A stretch of DNA of 64,000 nucleotides, from contig NZ_JAVDXW010000001.1 of NCBI RefSeq assembly GCF_031458135.1, positions 1-64,000 of the forward strand, in the 5' to 3' direction. This document shows, piece by piece, positions 59,506-64,000 of the stretch. The notes under the pieces were generated by a model. It ran no database searches. It saw only the letters and a list, made by a program, of their open reading frames with translations, and was not told the origin of the DNA. The translations under genes were made by a program, and so were the position numbers. Source of the stretch: Haloactinomyces albus. Its GTDB lineage: Bacteria; Actinomycetota; Actinomycetes; Mycobacteriales; Pseudonocardiaceae. Position 1 is the first letter of the stretch. The number at the start of each line of letters is the position of its first letter.

Positions 59506-60783
59506 ATGACCACCGCGACCGCGGCCGCACTACACCCTGCCCAACGACGCATCCTGGCCGTCCTCGTCGCCGCCCAGATCTTCAGCGGCGCGGGGCTGGC
59601 CGCAGGCATCACCGTCGGCGCCCTGCTGGCCCAGGACATGCTCGAGACCACGGGCCTGTCCGGCCTGCCCAGTGCCCTGTTCACCGCAGGCTCGGCCGTA
59701 GCGGCCGCGCTGATCGGACGCACCTCGCAGCATCGGGGGCGCCGCACGGGGCTCGCGGCCGGCTACGCCACCGGGGCGCTGGGTGCCCTCGGTGTCGTGG
59801 TCGCTGCCGCCGTCGACAACGTGGGTCTGTTGTTCATCGCCTTGTTCGTCTACGGGGCCGGGACCGCCACCAACCTGCAAGCCCGCTATTCCGGTGCCGA
59901 CCTGGCCACCCCCGGCCACCGTGCTCGAGCACTCAGTACCGTGCTGGTGGCCACCACCCTCGGCGCTGTCGTCGGCCCCAACCTGGTCACCCCGCTGGGC
60001 GCGCTGGCCCGGTCCTGGAGCATCCCGCCCCTGGCGGGGCCCTTCCTGCTGGCCGCGGCCGCCTACGCCGCCGCCGCAGTGGTGCTGTGGTCGCTGCTGC
60101 GTCCCGACCCACTGATCACCGCACGCGCGCTGGCCGAGCCCGACGCCGAACCCGGCCCGACTCGTTCCACCACCGCAACCGGCAACAGGCGCCGCGTGGT
60201 GCTCGGGGCCGCTGTGATGGTCGTGACCCAGCTGGTCATGGTCGCGATCATGACCATGACGCCGATCCACATGCAGCACCACGGCCACTCCATCGGCGCG
60301 GCCGGAGCCGTCATCGCCATCCACGTCGCAGCGATGTACCTGCCGTCCCCACTGAGTGGTTTCCTCGTCGACCGCTTCGGCCGGCTGCCCATCGCCGCCG
60401 CCTCCGGCCTCACCCTGCTGGCCGCCGGAGTGGTGGGCGCCTTCGCCCCACCACGGTCGGTCGCGCTGCTGGCGGTCGCGCTCGGCCTGTTGGGCCTGGG
60501 ATGGAGCCTCGGGTTGGTCAGCGGCACCGCGATCATCGCCGACAGCACCTCGCCGGCCACGCGCGCCAAGACCCAGGGGCTGGTCGACGTCGCCATCGCC
60601 GTGGCGGGAGCCGGAGGCGGCCTGGCCTCCGGCATGATCGTGGCCGCCGGAAGCTACACCCTGCTGTCCCTCGCGGGAGGCATCATCGCGGTGGCCCTGG
60701 TGCCGGTCCTCGTGCTCACCACACGATCCGGCAGCACGCCGCGCCCGCACGACCAGCCAGTGTCCACATCAGCCAGCCGATGA
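59506..60783 (+). CDS. MFS exporter, ArsR-rhodanese operon
   Basis: A 425-residue, 12-helix transporter. Early ILAVLVAAQIFSGAGLAAGI, motif A-like loop TSQHRGRRTGLAAGYATGAL, and second-half VDRFGRLPIAAASGLTLLA then SGTAIIADSTSPATRAKTQG. It follows the ArsR-rhodanese repressor with GAAGGAAC upstream, so it is likely induced by the sulfur or redox signal that the repressor senses, for example sulfite, thiosulfate or a reactive sulfur species. The pairing is common in actinobacteria, but the substrate is not established from sequence. Confidence 0.88.
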   Translation: MTTATAAALHPAQRRILAVLVAAQIFSGAGLAAGITVGALLAQDMLETTGLSGLPSALFTAGSAVAAALIGRTSQHRGRRTGLAAGYATGALGALGVVVAAAVDNVGLLFIALFVYGAGTATNLQARYSGADLATPGHRARALSTVLVATTLGAVVGPNLVTPLGALARSWSIPPLAGPFLLAAAAYAAAAVVLWSLLRPDPLITARALAEPDAEPGPTRSTTATGNRRRVVLGAAVMVVTQLVMVAIMTMTPIHMQHHGHSIGAAGAVIAIHVAAMYLPSPLSGFLVDRFGRLPIAAASGLTLLAAGVVGAFAPPRSVALLAVALGLLGLGWSLGLVSGTAIIADSTSPATRAKTQGLVDVAIAVAGAGGGLASGMIVAAGSYTLLSLAGGIIAVALVPVLVLTTRSGSTPRPHDQPVSTSASR

Positions 60784-60984
60784 GCCGAACAGCCCCCTTC
60801 TTCCGTTGTGGACCGTGTCCTTCCCTGCCGTGATCGCCGGGAGCGTAGCGCTGTCAGGCAGGTGGCACCGGCTTCGGCGGCCACGGTCTCGGCGGTGTTG
60901 GGGTGGCAGCCGAGCATTCCGGCTCAGCGGTTTGTGCCGTTGCGTCCTGGTCGGTTCGCCGCTGAACGCGGCCTCCGCTGGAGT

Positions 60985-61614
60985 TCAGTGGCGCCCGCCG
61001 GGCGGTGAGGGAGCCTGCAGGCCGAAGTGGACTCCGAGCATGCGCACGGTGAAGCAGGTGGCGACCGCCACCAGCGCGGCAGGCAGTCCGTGGACGCCGG
61101 CGTGGATGGTGCCGACCGTGACCGCCGCGCCGAGCAGGGCGGGGATCGCATAAAGGTCGCTTTGCAGCACCGACGGGATCCGCCGGATGAGGGTGTCGCG
61201 GATCGTGCCGCCGCCCACCCCGGTGATCGCCCCCAGGATGATCGCCGGTCCGATGCCCAGCCCGGCCCCGAGCGCCTTGCTCGCACCGATGACCGCGAAC
61301 GTGCTCAACCCGATGGCGTCGAGCACGTTGATCGGCATCTCCAGCCGGTCCAGCCACTGGCTCAGGGCGAAGGCGACCAACCCGCCGCCGAGGGCCAGGG
61401 CCAGATACCGCCAGTCGCGGAAGGCCGCGGGCGGGACCGAGTCGATGAGCACGTCGCGCAGGATGCCTCCCCCCAGTGCGGTGATCATGCCGAGCGCGAC
61501 GACACCGACGATGTCGAGCCGGGCGGCACGCACCGCGGTCAGCGCGCCGTTGAGCGCGAACGCGAACGTGCCCGTGAAGTCCAGCGCCAGCAGCAACGGC
61601 GGTTCGGTCGTCAT
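60985..61614 (-). CDS. TRIC-family trimeric cation channel
   Basis: A 209-residue membrane protein with two repeats of about three helices. Repeat 1: LDFTGTFAFALNGALTAVRA and GVVALGMITALGGGILRDVL; repeat 2: DAIGLSTFAVIGASKALGAG and ILGAITGVGGGTIRDTLIRR. The GGG-x-x-RD motif in both is the ion-path mark of the TRIC family (bacterial UPF0126). GAGGAGAGC precedes the ATG. It faces the MFS gene across a 200-base gap and follows the alcohol dehydrogenase on the same strand. It conducts potassium or other monovalent cations. Confidence 0.92.
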   Translation of the reverse strand: MTTEPPLLLALDFTGTFAFALNGALTAVRAARLDIVGVVALGMITALGGGILRDVLIDSVPPAAFRDWRYLALALGGGLVAFALSQWLDRLEMPINVLDAIGLSTFAVIGASKALGAGLGIGPAIILGAITGVGGGTIRDTLIRRIPSVLQSDLYAIPALLGAAVTVGTIHAGVHGLPAALVAVATCFTVRMLGVHFGLQAPSPPGGRH

Positions 61615-61753
61615 GTGGCCGCTCTCCTCGTGCGGGCAGGCCTGCGCCTCTCCCGGACGACCGCGGGCCAGCGGTGGAACCAGGCCGGAGTGCACCGGTG
61701 CGGGACCACTCGTGCCGAGTGGTCCCGCACCACCGGGGCCGGTGAGCGCACCC

Positions 61754-62800
61754 TCAGCTGTGGCCGAGAGTGGCGGTGTCGATGACGAACCGGTACCGGA
61801 CGTCGCTGTTCTGTACCCGTTCGTAGGCCGAGTTGACCTGATCGGCGGAGATGACCTCGATCTCGGCGCCGATGTGGTGTTCGGCGCAGAAGTCCAGCAT
61901 CTCCTGGGTTTCCGGTAGCCCTCCGATCATCGAGCCGGTGAGGACCTTGTTACCTGCGATCAGGGAGAACGGGTTGTACGACAGCGCGTTGCCGGGTGCG
62001 CCGACGTTGACCATCGCCCCGCCGACGCGCAGCATTGCCAGGTAGGAGTCCACGGCCAACTCGGCCGAGACGGTGTTGAGGATGAGGTCGAAGCTGCCCC
62101 GCAGAGCGGAGAAAGTGGACTCGTCGCTGGTGGCGTAGTAGTTCTTCGCTCCGAGACGCAGGCCGTCCTCCTGCTTTTTCAGGCTCTGGCTCAGGACGGT
62201 GACCTCAGCACCCATCGCCACGGCGATCTTGACTGCCATGTGACCGAGCCCGCCGAGGCCGACCACGGCGACGTTCTTGCCCGGACCGGCGTTCCACCGA
62301 TTCAACGGTGAGTAGGTGGTGATACCCGCGCAGAGCAGTGGCGCGGCGACATCGAGCTCGATACCTTCCGGGATTCTGCAGACGAAGGCATCTTTGACCA
62401 CGACCTGCCTGCTGTAGCCGCCGTAAGTGTTCTCACCGTCGAGGCCGACGCCGTTGTAGGTGGGCACACTGCTCCGGCAGAACTGCTCGGTACCGGTCTG
62501 GCAGTATTCGCACTCGCCACAGGAGTCGACCAAGCAGCCCACGCCGACCCGGTCGCCGACCTGGTGTGCGGTGACCGCGGAGCCGACGGCCGAGACCACG
62601 CCGGCGATCTCGTGGCCGGGCACCATCGGAAAGATCGCGCTGCCCCAGTCCTCGTTGGCCTGGTGAATATCGGTGTGGCAGATCCCGGCGTAGGCGATGT
62701 CGATGCACACATCGTCCGGGCGAAGCTCACGTCGCTCGAGGGTGGTCGGCTCCAGCGGCGCACCCGGTCCGGCAGCGGCGATCGCGTGAGTCTGTGCCAT
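61754..62800 (-). CDS. NAD(P)-dependent zinc alcohol dehydrogenase (CAD-like)
   Basis: A 348-residue medium-chain dehydrogenase. Catalytic Zn ligands: AYAGICHTDIHQANEDW and VPGHEIAGVVS; structural Zn: SCGECEYCQTGTEQFC. Nucleotide motif VAVVGLGGLGHMAVKIAVAM. The CHTDIH and GLGGLGH motifs place it with the cinnamyl-alcohol/YahK-type aldehyde reductases. ATG 62800 after CGGAGG. It is divergent from a TetR gene with a perfect palindrome between them, so it is likely induced by an aldehyde or alcohol through that repressor. Confidence 0.92.
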   Translation of the reverse strand: MAQTHAIAAAGPGAPLEPTTLERRELRPDDVCIDIAYAGICHTDIHQANEDWGSAIFPMVPGHEIAGVVSAVGSAVTAHQVGDRVGVGCLVDSCGECEYCQTGTEQFCRSSVPTYNGVGLDGENTYGGYSRQVVVKDAFVCRIPEGIELDVAAPLLCAGITTYSPLNRWNAGPGKNVAVVGLGGLGHMAVKIAVAMGAEVTVLSQSLKKQEDGLRLGAKNYYATSDESTFSALRGSFDLILNTVSAELAVDSYLAMLRVGGAMVNVGAPGNALSYNPFSLIAGNKVLTGSMIGGLPETQEMLDFCAEHHIGAEIEVISADQVNSAYERVQNSDVRYRFVIDTATLGHS

Positions 62801-62872
62801 GAAATCCTCCGTGGAGGTCCCGGTTTCGCCGGAACACACCGAGATAGTGCTCTGTCTGGATACAGATCTACA

Positions 62873-62888
62873 GTAAGAGGCCTCTTAC
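62873..62888. promoter_or_regulatory. TetR operator
   Basis: Perfect 16-bp palindrome GTAAGAGGCCTCTTAC between the divergent alcohol dehydrogenase (62800) and TetR (62923) starts. Confidence 0.8.
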
Positions 62889-62922
62889 ATTGAGGGCAAA
62901 CCGAGAGAGTGTGATCCGTCTT

Positions 62923-63555
62923 ATGCCAGGCAGATACCACCACGGCGAGCTGCGTGCCGCGCTGATCACGAGTTCGCTGGAGCTCATCGCCGAGCGGGGG
63001 CTCCGTGGTTTCTCGGTGGCCGAGGTGGCCAGGCGGGCCGGGGTGAGCACTGCCGCGCCGTATCGGCACTTTCCCGACCGGGAGTGTCTGCTGGCCGCGG
63101 TCGCCACCACGGTCGCCGACCAGCTCACCGAACGGATCCGTCTCGCGGCCGCAGCCCACACCACTCCCGTGGATCAGCTGGCCGCGGCCGCAGGCAGTTA
63201 CACGGGGTTCGTGATCGAGCGGCGCGCCGGGCTCCACGTCGTGTTCGCTTCCGGACTGCAGGACCCCGAACATGCCGAGTTGCACACGAGCAGCCGTGCG
63301 CTGATGGATTGTTTTCTCTCGCTTGCCTGCGCGGTGGCCCCCACCGCGCAGGAGGCTCTGGAGCTCATGGAGCAGCTGCTTGCCCAGGCGCACGGCTACG
63401 CGACGTTCCACCTGGACGGGGTCCTGGACCAGTACGGCTACGGCACCGATCTCGTGGTGGGCAAATCCGTCGAGGCGGCCCGGATCGTGATCGCCGAACG
63501 AATGCGCTGCCAGACACATTCCCGGGCGTGGGGCGAGAGTCCCGACAGCCCGTAG
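62923..63555 (+). CDS. TetR-family regulator of the alcohol dehydrogenase
   Basis: A 210-residue regulator. Helix-turn-helix: GELRAALITSSLELIAERGL then RGFSVAEVARRAGVSTAAPY and RHFPDRECLLAA at about 8-57. C-terminal ligand domain follows (FVIERRAGLHVVFASGLQDP, ALELMEQLLAQAHGYATFHL). The PGRYHHGELRAALI start is a recognised subgroup opening. ATG 62923 was preferred to a frame beginning 33 bases earlier because the palindrome lies just upstream. Probable repressor of the divergent dehydrogenase. Confidence 0.92.
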   Translation: MPGRYHHGELRAALITSSLELIAERGLRGFSVAEVARRAGVSTAAPYRHFPDRECLLAAVATTVADQLTERIRLAAAAHTTPVDQLAAAAGSYTGFVIERRAGLHVVFASGLQDPEHAELHTSSRALMDCFLSLACAVAPTAQEALELMEQLLAQAHGYATFHLDGVLDQYGYGTDLVVGKSVEAARIVIAERMRCQTHSRAWGESPDSP

Positions 63556-63714
63556 CGGCCCCCGGGATGGACGCCACCCTTCGGTGCCACAACAGTCCTG
63601 CTCATCCCGCACCCGGTGTGGTCGTCGACCGCAAAAGCCGCATCGGTCACGTGGCGTGCTGCGTCGGTGCTGTGCCCTGAGGCACAGTGGCCGGGGACGG
63701 AAAGAGGCGGTGCC

Positions 63715-64000
63715 ATGGACAGGACACACCGGAACACCCTGCTACGGGGCGTGGACATCATTGCCGACCTCCTGCGGTTGGTGAGCCTGGCGGGCATACC
63801 GCTGGCTTGGGTACTGTATTCCTGGTCGTCGGCCTTGGTGTTCGTCATCGTGTCGGTGATCCTGATCGTGCCCAGAGCCACGGCTCTGCCCCGCCCGGTC
63901 GACCTCGCCGTCGCAGTCACCTGGCTACTGGCCGGCTGGGCCAATGTCGCCGGCTGGTACCTGCTCCTGGACTGGATCGACATCCCGATCCACATCATCA
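63715..64000 (+). CDS. Membrane protein, incomplete at the window edge
   Basis: Starts MDRTHRNTLLRGVDIIADLL, then three or more hydrophobic segments (RLVSLAGIPLAWVLYSWSSA, LVFVIVSVILIVP, LAVAVTWLLAGWANVAGWYL). It runs off the right edge without a stop. AAAGAGGCGG lies before the ATG. No family recognised; at least 95 residues are visible. Confidence 0.65.
   Translation, partial: MDRTHRNTLLRGVDIIADLLRLVSLAGIPLAWVLYSWSSALVFVIVSVILIVPRATALPRPVDLAVAVTWLLAGWANVAGWYLLLDWIDIPIHII

Noticed and set aside
60850-60950. Minus-strand piece MLGCHPNTAETVAAEAGAT resembling an integrase C-terminal helix-turn-helix
   Set aside because: Only about 20 residues in one frame, with a stop just upstream; too short to call even a relic with confidence.

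Overview
This 64 kb window is high-GC actinobacterial chromosome. GTG starts, GGAGG-type ribosome binding sites, paired TetR, GntR and LysR regulators, a short TIGR01342-type aconitase, an Lcp cell-wall protein and a candidate chromosome-dimer resolution (dif) site all fit. The gene set suggests a filamentous member of Pseudonocardiales or a relative such as Actinopolyspora or Saccharopolyspora. Genus is inference only.

Layout. 0-11.5 kb is accessory and eroded: a frameshifted tyrosine integrase, an IS30 transposase tail, a serine-recombinase scrap and a 47-nt repeat pair sit between small regulator/enzyme modules (LysR with hydrolase and MFS pump; TetR with aldo/keto reductase; TetR with enoyl-CoA isomerase; VOC proteins). 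11.6-26.2 kb is a catabolic island with two GntR-type regulators, one double-module Lrp regulator, an MFS and a DMT transporter, amidase, D-2-hydroxyacid dehydrogenase, two uncharacterised membrane proteins (one DUF5058-like), an M20 amidohydrolase, a succinate-semialdehyde-type dehydrogenase and a class III aminotransferase. Three copies of the palindrome ATTGTCNACAAT lie upstream of the dehydrogenase/amidase operon, a GntR gene, and the divergent dehydrogenase/aminotransferase pair. They probably define one regulon for degrading an amide-linked amino acid.

26.4-46.5 kb holds mostly housekeeping and cell-envelope genes (LCP ligase, GH25 lysozyme, PF09818-type ATPase, phosphoribosyltransferase, zinc alcohol dehydrogenase, aconitase, STAS protein, gamma-carbonic anhydrase, GH38 alpha-mannosidase, MFS, methyltransferases). 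It includes a scar at 33.0-33.6 kb made of three gene fragments. A 1.1 kb non-coding stretch at 46.45-47.56 kb carries three long hairpins and then the dif-like 28-mer at 47,492-47,519, so this window probably spans the replication terminus.

48-64 kb contains HAD dehalogenase, thioesterase plus BKACE enzyme, alanine/sodium symporter, haloalkane dehalogenase, malate dehydrogenase, a long coiled-coil protein in an operon with an intact tyrosine recombinase, an ABC-F ATPase with an alternately folding leader, an ArsR-rhodanese fusion with an MFS exporter, a TRIC channel, and an alcohol dehydrogenase divergent from its probable TetR regulator. No rRNA, convincing tRNA or CRISPR array was found.
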